NCBI RefSeq assembly: GCF_002303885.1
Contig: NZ_MRCM01000019.1
Coordinates: forward strand, 1 to 64,000
Direction: 5' to 3'
Source of the DNA: Flavobacterium sp. ACN2
GTDB lineage: Bacteria; Bacteroidota; Bacteroidia; Flavobacteriales; Flavobacteriaceae
DNA length: 64,000 bases
The position numbers were made by a program, and so were the translations under genes. The notes under the pieces were generated by a model, which saw only the letters and a program-made list of their open reading frames with translations, did no database searches and was not told the origin of the DNA. Below are positions 9,283 to 17,795 of the stretch, in pieces (position 1 is the first letter of the stretch; the number at the start of each line of letters is the position of its first letter).

Positions 9283-11349
9283 TTAATAAACAACGGTTAT
9301 AACTTCTTCTTTTGCAGGGCTGTTACTTTGTAAACTTGGAACTAAGTGATATTCATATTCCAGGTTTATTTTTAAATTTTTATCTTCCAGAGTAAAAACA
9401 TCACCATTTAGTTCTCTCCATAAGGTTGGAGGATTTCCTTTTATATTTTTGTAAACACTTAAGCAGGTAACCTTAACTTTGGTTTTACTATAATCCCATG
9501 TTATGGTTATTTTTTTGTTTTCGCGATCGGGCACTCCTTGTAAAAATGAAATTATTTTTATTGGAGTAAAATCTAAAATCTGTACGGTTATGATTGAGTG
9601 ATCTAATGATGACCAAAGATTACTTCTGTCTTTAGCTTGAATAGCATATTGGTACGTTTTTTTGTTATCTACCCTATCATCAATAAACTCCTGAATCGTG
9701 TCGTTAATTTGTTTAATTTCCAGCCACTTTTCCTGTCCTTTTTCTCTTCGTCTTAAACTATAACCTATAACATCCTCGCTATAACTACGTATCCATTTTA
9801 AATATACTTTGCCGTTCTTGTTATCGTAATCTTTAAAAATTGGCGCAGCCGGCGGAATTTTATCCGGTTTATCTAAAACCAATATATCAGATGGTTCAGA
9901 AATATTAAAGCGCATATCTTCGGCAGCAATTCTGTAATAAACTTTGCTGTTTGTCATTTTCAGGCTCACGCTGTCTTTAAAAGTCGTACCTTCATAAGAT
10001 TTATGATAAATATCTACAAATTCCTCGTCTGGGTTATTTGCCTTTAATATGCGGTAGCCGCGTAAATCTTTTTCCTGATTTGGCTTCCATTTTAATTTTA
10101 CCGTTCCAAGACTATCAATTACACCTTCTAACCCAATTGGTTTTGCGGGCGGAATAGAATCTACTGGTTGCACCAGCATACTTTGAGAAGTTAATCGCTG
10201 ATTATTTTTACCTACAACAGATATGGTAAAATAATTGGATGGAAATAAATTTTCTTTATAATTTAGTTTTCGCTCTGATGGAGGGATTATTTTAGAAACA
10301 ACTTTGTAAGGGCCTTTATCGTTATCTGCCAAATTTATTTCGTACCCTTGAATAAAACTTTCTGATTCTTTGGGATAATCCCATTCGAGATTCACTTCAT
10401 TTGAGTTAATAATATTATAATCAATTAATCTAGCTGAAGTAACAATCGCTGCTATTCCAGTGGCAGTAATTGGTTTTGTCATTTCACCTTTTTCTCCAAA
10501 TGAGGTTATACCATACAATCTGTAGTGATACATTTTATCGTTGACACTAAGTGTATCCACATAATACATGTTTTTTGACGGATGATCTTCCTTATCATTT
10601 AAATTGACAAGAGCTGTATTTGATATTGGTGTGTAATTTATTCCGTCAGAAGATTTTTCAACCATAAAAGAGGTATAAATTCTTTTGAAGGTTTCGTAAT
10701 CCCAAGAAAGCATTACTTTTTTATCATCAGGGATAGCAATAAAATCTGTTGGTGCTGGTAAAGCTGTATAATCTTTTAGACCAATAACATATGATGATTC
10801 TTTTACTTTTGGAGTTTCAAATACACTTACCTGATAAGCATATACTTCATTCTTTTTCACATTGGTATCAACAAACCCCCAGCCTGCTTTTAAAGCACCT
10901 TCAAAACTCATATCAGCTGCATACAAAGCAAATGTAAAACGTTGATCAAGCTCATCTGCCATACTTACAATTTTAGATAGTTCTCCCTCTTTTGCTCCTG
11001 TTACTTCAAAACTTTCACCATATATCGATTGCGCTATAATAGCCGCGTTATTGTCTTTTTGCACCATATCTAACCATGAATCTAATGGTTCTGGAACTAA
11101 TGCTTTTGGCGTAAGGAGTATTTTTTCAAGTTTGGCTAAAATTATACCATCTCGCAATACCGTAGTTCTTGTTATTACGAATCCTTTATTATTTGCTTTC
11201 TGCCATTCTATAGGAGAATTGATCGCCCAGCGAAGCAAGATTTTATCTTTTTGGGCTCTCGCATTGACCATGACTGTCGGACGCTTAGCTTGAGAGTATG
11301 ATAATGATATAAATAATAAAAATAAAAAAAGAAGTATTTTTCTTGCCAT
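9283..11349 (-). CDS. Exported fibronectin type III repeat protein
   Basis: A 688-aa protein with a clear signal peptide (MARKILLFLFLLFISLSYSQ). Four or five fibronectin-III-like domains are visible from about residue 200 to the C-terminus, marked by repeats such as PPAKPIGLEG..VKLKWKPN, PPAAPIFKDY..VYLKWIRS and the YRI/YRIAAEDMR-type strands. The N-terminal 200 residues are unrecognised. No T9SS sorting domain or membrane helix is visible, so it is probably periplasmic or a soluble surface-complex subunit. It is the first gene of the operon and its stop is 4 bp before the SprB-like gene. No enzymatic motif is seen. A scaffold or adhesin role in the toxin-carrying complex is inference. Confidence 0.75.
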   Translation of the reverse strand: MARKILLFLFLLFISLSYSQAKRPTVMVNARAQKDKILLRWAINSPIEWQKANNKGFVITRTTVLRDGIILAKLEKILLTPKALVPEPLDSWLDMVQKDNNAAIIAQSIYGESFEVTGAKEGELSKIVSMADELDQRFTFALYAADMSFEGALKAGWGFVDTNVKKNEVYAYQVSVFETPKVKESSYVIGLKDYTALPAPTDFIAIPDDKKVMLSWDYETFKRIYTSFMVEKSSDGINYTPISNTALVNLNDKEDHPSKNMYYVDTLSVNDKMYHYRLYGITSFGEKGEMTKPITATGIAAIVTSARLIDYNIINSNEVNLEWDYPKESESFIQGYEINLADNDKGPYKVVSKIIPPSERKLNYKENLFPSNYFTISVVGKNNQRLTSQSMLVQPVDSIPPAKPIGLEGVIDSLGTVKLKWKPNQEKDLRGYRILKANNPDEEFVDIYHKSYEGTTFKDSVSLKMTNSKVYYRIAAEDMRFNISEPSDILVLDKPDKIPPAAPIFKDYDNKNGKVYLKWIRSYSEDVIGYSLRRREKGQEKWLEIKQINDTIQEFIDDRVDNKKTYQYAIQAKDRSNLWSSLDHSIITVQILDFTPIKIISFLQGVPDRENKKITITWDYSKTKVKVTCLSVYKNIKGNPPTLWRELNGDVFTLEDKNLKINLEYEYHLVPSLQSNSPAKEEVITVVY

Positions 11350-11370
11350 TGTGCATTGTTACTATATCAA

Positions 11371-11414
11371 AAAAATCAAATACCCCATTAAAAACGAGGC
11401 ATTTGATTTTTTTT
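11371..11414 (-). terminator. Rho-independent terminator after the lipoprotein gene
   Basis: AAAAATCAAAT pairs with ATTTGATTTTT around a CCCC/GAGG inner stem, with T-runs on either side. It lies between the stop of the lipoprotein gene and the start of the FN3 gene, so it separates the two transcription units. Confidence 0.75.
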
Positions 11415-11429
11415 AATTATGAGTTATAT

Positions 11430-12203
11430 TTAATAAGTGTATTGAGTAGTTTGTGTTGAAATTGAACTACCACTTTGATACCTCTCTACCTTTTCAGTTG
11501 GATAATTGTTTGTATCGTATTTATAACTATAGGTTATTATACTTGTACGAATAATATCTCCTGTTCCTGAAGTACCAGTTATTTTAACCACATTATTAGC
11601 TGTTGTTTCATCATCTAATAACAAACTCAGACCGGTAACATTTTTGAAAGGATAATTTTTAGTATCATACTCATATATATATAAACTTTCAGAACCATAG
11701 TAAGAAACTTCAAGTTTTACAAAATTACCATCTTTAAATGTGTACTTTCCAGCAGCTCCATATTCTTCTTCCGCACCTGTTGCAACAGTACCTCTAAACT
11801 GGTCATAAGTAACAGTTCCATCAGTATTATGTGTGTATTTAGTTTTATAGTAGAATTTAGAATTAGTATTTTTTTCAACACTAGTAGCTAGTTTTCCATT
11901 AGTATAACTATACTCAGTTGTTAAATCAAGTTTGCCTGAAGCGTCAATTTCTTCAATCTTTGTAATAAAATCTCCTGTATAAGTATACTTAGACAGTAAT
12001 CCATCTTCTGTCATACTAACAATTTTATTTCCATTATACTCATAATTTCTAGTTGAAGAACTTCCGTCAATATCTATATCAATTATTTTTTTTACTAAAA
12101 TGGAAGAAGCCGGATCTGATGAATTATTATCATCTTTTGAGCAAGAGGTGAAGGCTAATAAACTAGCGACGAATAAGTAAAGTAATTTCTTCATAGTTTT
12201 CAT
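11430..12203 (-). CDS. Outer-membrane-type lipoprotein with YD/RHS-like repeats
   Basis: A 257-aa protein with a lipoprotein signal (lipobox ..LLAFTSC at about residues 17-21) followed by an acidic SKDDNNSSD stretch typical of surface-exposed flavobacterial lipoproteins. The body is a ladder of short Tyr-rich strands (NYEYNGNKIVSMTE, YTYTGDFITKIEE, YSYTNGKLATS) that resemble RHS/YD-type beta repeats. No catalytic motif is seen. A terminator separates it from the downstream operon, so it is its own unit. ATG codons at residues 1 and 4 are both possible starts. Function unknown. Confidence 0.75.
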   Translation of the reverse strand: MKTMKKLLYLFVASLLAFTSCSKDDNNSSDPASSILVKKIIDIDIDGSSSTRNYEYNGNKIVSMTEDGLLSKYTYTGDFITKIEEIDASGKLDLTTEYSYTNGKLATSVEKNTNSKFYYKTKYTHNTDGTVTYDQFRGTVATGAEEEYGAAGKYTFKDGNFVKLEVSYYGSESLYIYEYDTKNYPFKNVTGLSLLLDDETTANNVVKITGTSGTGDIIRTSIITYSYKYDTNNYPTEKVERYQSGSSISTQTTQYTY

Positions 12204-12949
12204 TTAAATTAATAAACAAAAAAATGAATTTTAACACTATAATTAGTCCAGAATAAGCCATATAAATATCATTATAAGACTTTTTTTACAATTTAATTAA
12301 AACTCAAGAGAAACCTAATTTACTAAACTCATCACTCAACTCCTCTTATAACAACAAGTAAAATTCAATATATTACTTACAAATAAAAATTCTAAGAATA
12401 AAATTCTAAATGAGTTTTTATAGTTGTTAACAGATATGCATTTACCTCTAAAAGCTTCTTCTGGAATATTACCTTGCAAAAACATTATGGACAAATTGTA
12501 TTATAAATAGGAAAATATTCTACTAAAAGAACTTATAAGGTGAGTTCTGCCTTCCAAATTTTAAGATAGTAAAAATTGAAGCCTTAATTAATATCTCTTA
12601 CTTGCAATTATTTCTTATTCACATATAATTTTGCCAATTAAAAAAAACAACAAATAACCAACTCATATAATAGATACACGTCTTTAACACATTTAAACCC
12701 AATAATCAATCTACTATAAGCCTGCTTATTAGACATTTGATAATTAATTAAAGCATTTCAAAATCATTTATTTAAATAGATATTCCCTATCTTTACATCA
12801 TAATGATTTAATAAGTTGAAAGTTAAGTGACCCTATAGGTGACCCTTACTTAAATAATATATCGCAATCCTTTTATTTATTGGAATTGACATAAAATCAG
12901 CGGTACCTCTTCCTCTGCCAGATGAAGTTTCAAAAGAAACTAAATAAGT
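12204..12949. other. AT-rich intergenic region without a convincing gene
   Basis: About 750 bp with frequent stops in all frames. The only structure seen is a pair of GTGACCC direct repeats around CCTATAGG near 12830. A short minus-strand frame (12833-13021) crosses a terminator hairpin and is not accepted as a gene. Confidence 0.5.
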
Positions 12950-12986
12950 AAAAAGCCTTTGAACATAAATGTTTAAAGGCTTTTTT
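12950..12986 (-). terminator. Rho-independent terminator after the mannan operon
   Basis: AAAAAGCCTTT pairs with AAAGGCTTTTTT around a 14-nt loop, about 45 bp after the stop of the ROK kinase gene. On the minus strand it ends the mannan-utilization transcript. Confidence 0.75.
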
Positions 12987-13030
12987 ATTGTGTTTAATTT
13001 AAGAATATTATCAGACGACATAACTTGTTT

Positions 13031-13930
13031 TTAATCACAAAGGAAACTGACGGCTCCTAATAATGCTGCCACTTCGTTGTCATTTGAAATGGAAACTTGA
13101 ATTTCAGAACCAGATTCCTGAATTGTTTTGTTAAATGAAGACAAAAACAAATCGCTTGCATTGGCAATTTTTCCGCCAATAATAATATGATCTGCTGTAA
13201 AGTTGGTAATCCACGGAATTGCAACTGTTGCTAAATCCTCTCCCATTCTTTCAAATACCTGAATAGCCTTCTGATCTCCATTTTTCGCTAAATTATAAAG
13301 TTCTAAACCATTATTAAGATCGCTACCGCTTAAAGATTTGTAATGTGATAAAAGACCTCTAACTGAAACATAATCTTCTGCAATTCCATCTTTATAAGAC
13401 AGATTGTATATTTCGCCATCAGTGGGAACAGAACTTCCTGAACTGATTGATGTTCCTTTATCAATGAAACAAGCTCCCAATCCTGTTCCTAATGTTACGG
13501 CCATTACTTTTTTAGAAAGATTTTCCTGCTGTTTAAAAACTTCTCCTTTTCCAAAACAAACAGCGTCATTTTCAAAAAGAACTGGAAAATCTGCAGGAAA
13601 ATCTAGAGTTTCCAAAAGCAATTCTCGAATGTTTAATCCGTAAAAATGTTCGTATTTCGACTGATCTTTAATCCAGCAAATTCCGTTTTTATAATCAAAA
13701 GGTCCAGGCATGCAAATTGCAATTCCTGTAATATCTTTAATCTTAGAATTTTCTATTGCGGTGCTGATTACTTTTTTCCAAATGCTCATAACCTGATCTG
13801 CTGGCATATTTGAATCGAAAGATTCTTTACAAAGCGAAAAGTCAAGAACTTTCATTTCTGCTTTATCAATAACCGCAGCTGTAATATGCGTTCCTCCTAT
13901 ATCCAGCCCAATGGCGTGTGATGTATTCAT
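13031..13930 (-). CDS. ROK-family sugar kinase
   Basis: A 299-aa cytoplasmic protein with the ROK/ASKHA ATP-binding signatures: GLDIGGTHITAAV at the N-terminus, a FENDAVCFGKGE segment with the catalytic Asp, and VTLGTGLGACF (phosphate loop). The ROK zinc-binding Cys cluster is absent; PTDGEIYNLS stands in its place. This puts the protein in the zinc-free subgroup, so the exact sugar cannot be read off. It is the last gene of the locus, 22 bp after the GH125 gene. By position it should phosphorylate mannose (or another released hexose or hexosamine) after import. The substrate is inference. Confidence 0.82.
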   Translation of the reverse strand: MNTSHAIGLDIGGTHITAAVIDKAEMKVLDFSLCKESFDSNMPADQVMSIWKKVISTAIENSKIKDITGIAICMPGPFDYKNGICWIKDQSKYEHFYGLNIRELLLETLDFPADFPVLFENDAVCFGKGEVFKQQENLSKKVMAVTLGTGLGACFIDKGTSISSGSSVPTDGEIYNLSYKDGIAEDYVSVRGLLSHYKSLSGSDLNNGLELYNLAKNGDQKAIQVFERMGEDLATVAIPWITNFTADHIIIGGKIANASDLFLSSFNKTIQESGSEIQVSISNDNEVAALLGAVSFLCD

Positions 13931-13952
13931 TTTTAATTATTTAGCTTTAGTA

Positions 13953-15416
13953 CTAGATATTTTTGTCTTTTAAAATTTGAGGATAATGAATACTGGTATG
14001 TACAATCATTTCGCCAAATAATGTATTCGCCCAAGCAAACCATTTACGGGTAAATTTGGTTACATCGTCTTTATGAAATGATTCGTGCATAAATCCTGTA
14101 TCAGCGTTTGTTTTAATCAAATTACTTATACAGGCTTTTATTTCTTTTTCGTCTACACTTGTAATGGCTCTCAAAACAATACTCATAGGCCAGATCGTAT
14201 CTACTCCTGTATGCGGACCGCCAATACCTTCGCCCGCTTTTCCTTTATAGAAAAACGGATTATTCTCAGACAGCACCACTTTTCGTGTATTTAGATATAA
14301 AGGATCATTTGGAGCGATAGCGCCTAAATACGGCAATGATAATAAAGACGGCACATTAGCATCATCCATCATGTGGAAACTGCCGTATCCGTTTACTTCA
14401 AAAGCTATAATTTTTCCGAATTTCGGGTGATTGATAATTCCGTGTTCATTAAGTCCTTTTTGAACCTCATCTCTCAGTTTTGTGGCTTTCGCAACCAAAT
14501 CATTGTCTTTTAAAGCTGGAAGAGAGAAAATTTCAATCAGATAGCCCAATATTTCAATAGCAAACATATTACTCGGAATCAGATAACCGAATAAAGTAGA
14601 ATCGTCGCTTGGTCTGAAAGTCGAAACAATCAATCCGCAAGGTTTTACAGGATAGCCATAACCGCCTAACGGAACTCCATCTGTAGCCCAAGCCGTCTGA
14701 CGCTGAAAACTATACGGTCCGCCTTTGCCATCCATTCGCTGCTGTTCTTTAAAAGTCTGAAGAATTAAAAGCATGGCTTCTTTCCATTTGGCATCAAATA
14801 AACTGATGTCTCCTGTTTCCTTCCAATATCCGTGTGCTAATCGAACCGGATAACACAAACTGTCAATTTCCCATTTTCTTTCGTGAATTCCGGGCTGCAT
14901 TTTAGTAAGGTCATTTTTCCATTCGCTTTCCTTCGTAAAATCTTTATAAAAAGCATTCGCATACGGATCCAGCAGAATACATTTCGCTTGACGATTAATT
15001 ACACCTTTTACCAGTTCTGCTAGTTTCGGATCTTCTTTTACAAACGGAATATAAGGCCAAATCTGCGCCGTACTGTCTCTAAGCCACATGGCATCAATAT
15101 CTCCTGTAATTACATACGTATCTGGTTTGCCGTCAATAATTTCAAAATCGACTGTAGTATCTAATGTGTTAGGGAAACAGTTTTCGAATATCCATGCCAA
15201 TTCAGGATTGCCGATTTGTTTTTTAATACGTACGATAGCGGCTTCAATTGCTTTACTCGTAAATTTTCTTTCCGCAACAGGAGGTCTTTTAGAAACAAAA
15301 TCTTTTAGCGGAAAGGGAAAAGTATCTGAATTAAATCCGAAAGCTTCTGTTTGAAGTGCCAGTAATCCTGCTGAAAAAATGCCTGCATTTCTTATAAATT
15401 TTCTACGTGACTGCAT
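13953..15416 (-). CDS. GH125 exo-alpha-1,6-mannosidase
   Basis: A 487-aa protein with the GH125 (metal-independent mannosidase, former DUF1237) hallmarks, including ITGDIDAMWLRDSTAQIWPY, PYANAFYKDF and the C-terminal GGPHTGVDTIWPMS and FARKWFAWANTLFGE-like segments. The N-terminus SRRKFIRNAGIFSAGLLAL looks like a twin-arginine (Tat) export signal, so it is expected in the periplasm. The family removes non-reducing alpha-1,6-linked mannose. It starts 6 bp after the stop of the upstream GH92 gene, so the two are co-translated. With the GH92 enzymes it would strip alpha-mannosyl branches. Confidence 0.9.
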   Translation of the reverse strand: MQSRRKFIRNAGIFSAGLLALQTEAFGFNSDTFPFPLKDFVSKRPPVAERKFTSKAIEAAIVRIKKQIGNPELAWIFENCFPNTLDTTVDFEIIDGKPDTYVITGDIDAMWLRDSTAQIWPYIPFVKEDPKLAELVKGVINRQAKCILLDPYANAFYKDFTKESEWKNDLTKMQPGIHERKWEIDSLCYPVRLAHGYWKETGDISLFDAKWKEAMLLILQTFKEQQRMDGKGGPYSFQRQTAWATDGVPLGGYGYPVKPCGLIVSTFRPSDDSTLFGYLIPSNMFAIEILGYLIEIFSLPALKDNDLVAKATKLRDEVQKGLNEHGIINHPKFGKIIAFEVNGYGSFHMMDDANVPSLLSLPYLGAIAPNDPLYLNTRKVVLSENNPFFYKGKAGEGIGGPHTGVDTIWPMSIVLRAITSVDEKEIKACISNLIKTNADTGFMHESFHKDDVTKFTRKWFAWANTLFGEMIVHTSIHYPQILKDKNI

Positions 15417-15422
15417 ATATTT

Positions 15423-17702
15423 TTATTTTGAAGTTGAATAAGAATATGGGAATGATTCCTTTGTTGTGCCTCTTTTAAAATTAGGAGAACTTGTCATATC
15501 AAAATTTAATTCGCCTCCTTTCAATACATCAAAATGATTGATGTAATTTTTAGTATGAAGAGCATTATTCCATTTTAATTCGTTTACATATTTGTTGGTT
15601 TCTGAATTATTAGGCGCATTGATAATAAGCTGTTTTCCGTTTTCTAACTGCAAAGTGGCTTTCTTAAACAGAGGCGCTCCCAAAACATATTCTTCTGTTC
15701 CTGGGCAAACCGGATAGAATCCCATGGCTGAGAAAATATACCAAGCAGAAGTTTGTCCGTTGTCTTCATCTCCACAATAACCGTCTGGAGTTGGTTTGTA
15801 CAAACGATCCATGATTTCTCTTGACCAATATTGTGTTTTCCAAGGTTCACCGGCATAATTGTACAGATAAATCATGTGCTGAATTGGCTGGTTTCCGTGC
15901 GCGTATTGCCCCATATTCATAATCTGCATTTCGCGGATTTCATGAATAACAGCACCATAATAACTGTCATCAAAAATTGGAGGTGTGGTAAATACAGCGT
16001 CTAATTTTGCTGTGAAATTTTTCTCTCCGCCCATCAAATCAATCAAACCCTGAATGTCGTGAAAAACACTCCAGCTATAATGCCAGCTGTTTCCTTCGGT
16101 AAAAGCATCTCCCCATTTAAACGGATTAAAATTGGCTGGAAAACTGCCGTCTTTATTTCGTCCGCTCATTAATCCTATTTCTGGATTGTAGAGTTTTTTG
16201 TAATTCAGCATTCGTTTTTCATACAGACTGATTTCTTTTTTCGGGCGATTTAATGCTTTTGCCAGTTTCCAGATTGTAAAATCATCGTAAGCATATTCAA
16301 GCGTTCTGGCTGCATTTTCATTGATTTTCACATCATACGGAACATATCCTAAAGTATTGTAGTACTGAACTCCTTTTCTACCAACAGCTTCCAGAGGCCC
16401 TTCATTATTGGCTCCATGCAATAAAGCTTCGTACAAAGTATTGATGTCATAACCGCGTAATCCTTTCATATAAGCATCAGAAACTACAGAAGCAGAATTA
16501 TTTCCGACCATTACGTTTCTAAATCCTGGGCTTGACCATTCTGGCAGAAATCCGCCTTCTTTATAATCATTGATCAATCCTTCCTGCATTTCTTTATTTA
16601 TAGAAGGATAAACCAGATTTAACAAAGGGTATAAAGCACGGAAAGTATCCCAAAATCCAGTTCCTGCGTACATGTAACCTGAAAGGACTTTTCCGTTGTA
16701 CGGACTATAGTGCACAATTTTTCCGTCTTTATCAATTTCATATTGTTTTTGAGGAAAACAGACTGTACGGTACAAACAAGAATAAAAAGTCCTTAACTGA
16801 TCTATATTGTTGTCTTCCACAGCAATTTTTCCTAGAACTTTATTCCATTCTGCTTTAGATTGCGTAACTGTTTCTTCAAAAGTTGCTGTGCCTAATTCGT
16901 TTTTCAGATTCAGCTCTGCTTGTTCTGGACTTATAAAAGAGGATGCCACTCTAACATTTACTTTTTCTCCTTTTTTGGTTTGAAACCCGATAACTGCGCC
17001 TACATGATTTCCTTCTGCTTCTAATTTATCAGCAGTCAAAACTTTATCAATCCAAGTTGAATTGGTTAAGAACTTTTTATCAAATACGAGAACAAAATAG
17101 TTCTTGAAATTTTGAGGCACTCCCCCGCTGTTTCGCGTTGTATAGCCGATTATTTTATTTTCTAAAGGGATTATTTTGATATAAGAACCTTTATCAAAAG
17201 CATCGATTACAATAGAAGATTTTTCGTTTTCTGGAAATGTAATCTGAAAATGCGCAGCTCTTTCTGTTGTCGTAATTTCGGTTGTCACATCATGATCAGC
17301 CAAATAAACACTGTAATAATATGGTTTTGAAACCTCCGCTTTATGGCTGAACCAGCTCGCGCGCTCGTCTTCGGCGAAAGCCAATTTACCAGTAACTGGC
17401 ATAATCGAAAACTGACCGTAATCGTTCATCCAAGGTGACGGCTGATGCGTCTGCTTAAACCCTCTGATTTTTTCTGCAGTATAAGTGTATGCCCATCCGT
17501 CGCCCATTTTTCCGGTTTGTGGCGTCCAGAAATTCATTCCCCATGGTCTGCAGATTGCGGGATACGTATTCCCGTTAGAAAGATTATGCAAAGACTGCGT
17601 TCCCATTAACGGATTTACATATTCTACTGGCTCTTTAACTTGCGCATTTATAGAAATGCAGCAGTGTATTAATCCAAAAAAAATTAAACTTTTTATTTTC
17701 AT
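15423..17702 (-). CDS. GH92 mannosidase with Gln at the catalytic-acid position (candidate phosphomannose-specific)
   Basis: About 759 aa from ATG 17702 (MKIKSLIFFGLIHCCISINA, signal peptide). The frame is open 18 codons further upstream, but those codons come from a TGTGAAA-type repeat and would spoil the signal. GH92 marks are clear: EYVNPLMGT, a GNSWHYSW segment, HGNQPIQH, and DEDNGQTSAWYIFSAMGFYP with the catalytic-base Asp region. The usual HGNEPxHH catalytic-acid motif reads HGNQP here, so Q605 (codon 15888-15890) replaces Glu. GH92 members with this Glu-to-Gln change are known to hydrolyse mannose-1-phospho-6-mannose, where the phosphate leaving group needs no acid. I therefore infer phosphomannan activity rather than ordinary alpha-1,2 cleavage. 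The protein is periplasmic and in operon with the other mannosidases. Confidence 0.88.
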   Translation of the reverse strand: MKIKSLIFFGLIHCCISINAQVKEPVEYVNPLMGTQSLHNLSNGNTYPAICRPWGMNFWTPQTGKMGDGWAYTYTAEKIRGFKQTHQPSPWMNDYGQFSIMPVTGKLAFAEDERASWFSHKAEVSKPYYYSVYLADHDVTTEITTTERAAHFQITFPENEKSSIVIDAFDKGSYIKIIPLENKIIGYTTRNSGGVPQNFKNYFVLVFDKKFLTNSTWIDKVLTADKLEAEGNHVGAVIGFQTKKGEKVNVRVASSFISPEQAELNLKNELGTATFEETVTQSKAEWNKVLGKIAVEDNNIDQLRTFYSCLYRTVCFPQKQYEIDKDGKIVHYSPYNGKVLSGYMYAGTGFWDTFRALYPLLNLVYPSINKEMQEGLINDYKEGGFLPEWSSPGFRNVMVGNNSASVVSDAYMKGLRGYDINTLYEALLHGANNEGPLEAVGRKGVQYYNTLGYVPYDVKINENAARTLEYAYDDFTIWKLAKALNRPKKEISLYEKRMLNYKKLYNPEIGLMSGRNKDGSFPANFNPFKWGDAFTEGNSWHYSWSVFHDIQGLIDLMGGEKNFTAKLDAVFTTPPIFDDSYYGAVIHEIREMQIMNMGQYAHGNQPIQHMIYLYNYAGEPWKTQYWSREIMDRLYKPTPDGYCGDEDNGQTSAWYIFSAMGFYPVCPGTEEYVLGAPLFKKATLQLENGKQLIINAPNNSETNKYVNELKWNNALHTKNYINHFDVLKGGELNFDMTSSPNFKRGTTKESFPYSYSTSK

Positions 17703-17718
17703 ATTCTTGTGATTTGTC

Positions 17719-17789
17719 AAATGTGAAGTGTGAAATGTGAAATGTGATATGTCCAATTACTTTTTGCATTTTACATCTCACATTTTACC
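17719..17789. repeat. Short TGTGAAA-type repeats between the two GH92 genes
   Basis: Runs of TGTGAAR (17719-17752) face their inverse TTTTACATCTCACATTTTA (about 17766-17788), giving an imperfect inverted repeat in the 93-bp gap between the two GH92 genes. Confidence 0.5.
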
Positions 17790-17795
17790 TTTTAA

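Noticed and set aside
12833..13021. A 62-codon minus-strand frame
   Set aside because: It runs through the terminator hairpin of the mannan operon and has no recognisable protein features.
17703..17756. Eighteen extra N-terminal codons of the GH92 gene
   Set aside because: They are encoded by a TGTGAAA-type repeat and would displace the clear signal peptide that starts at 17702.
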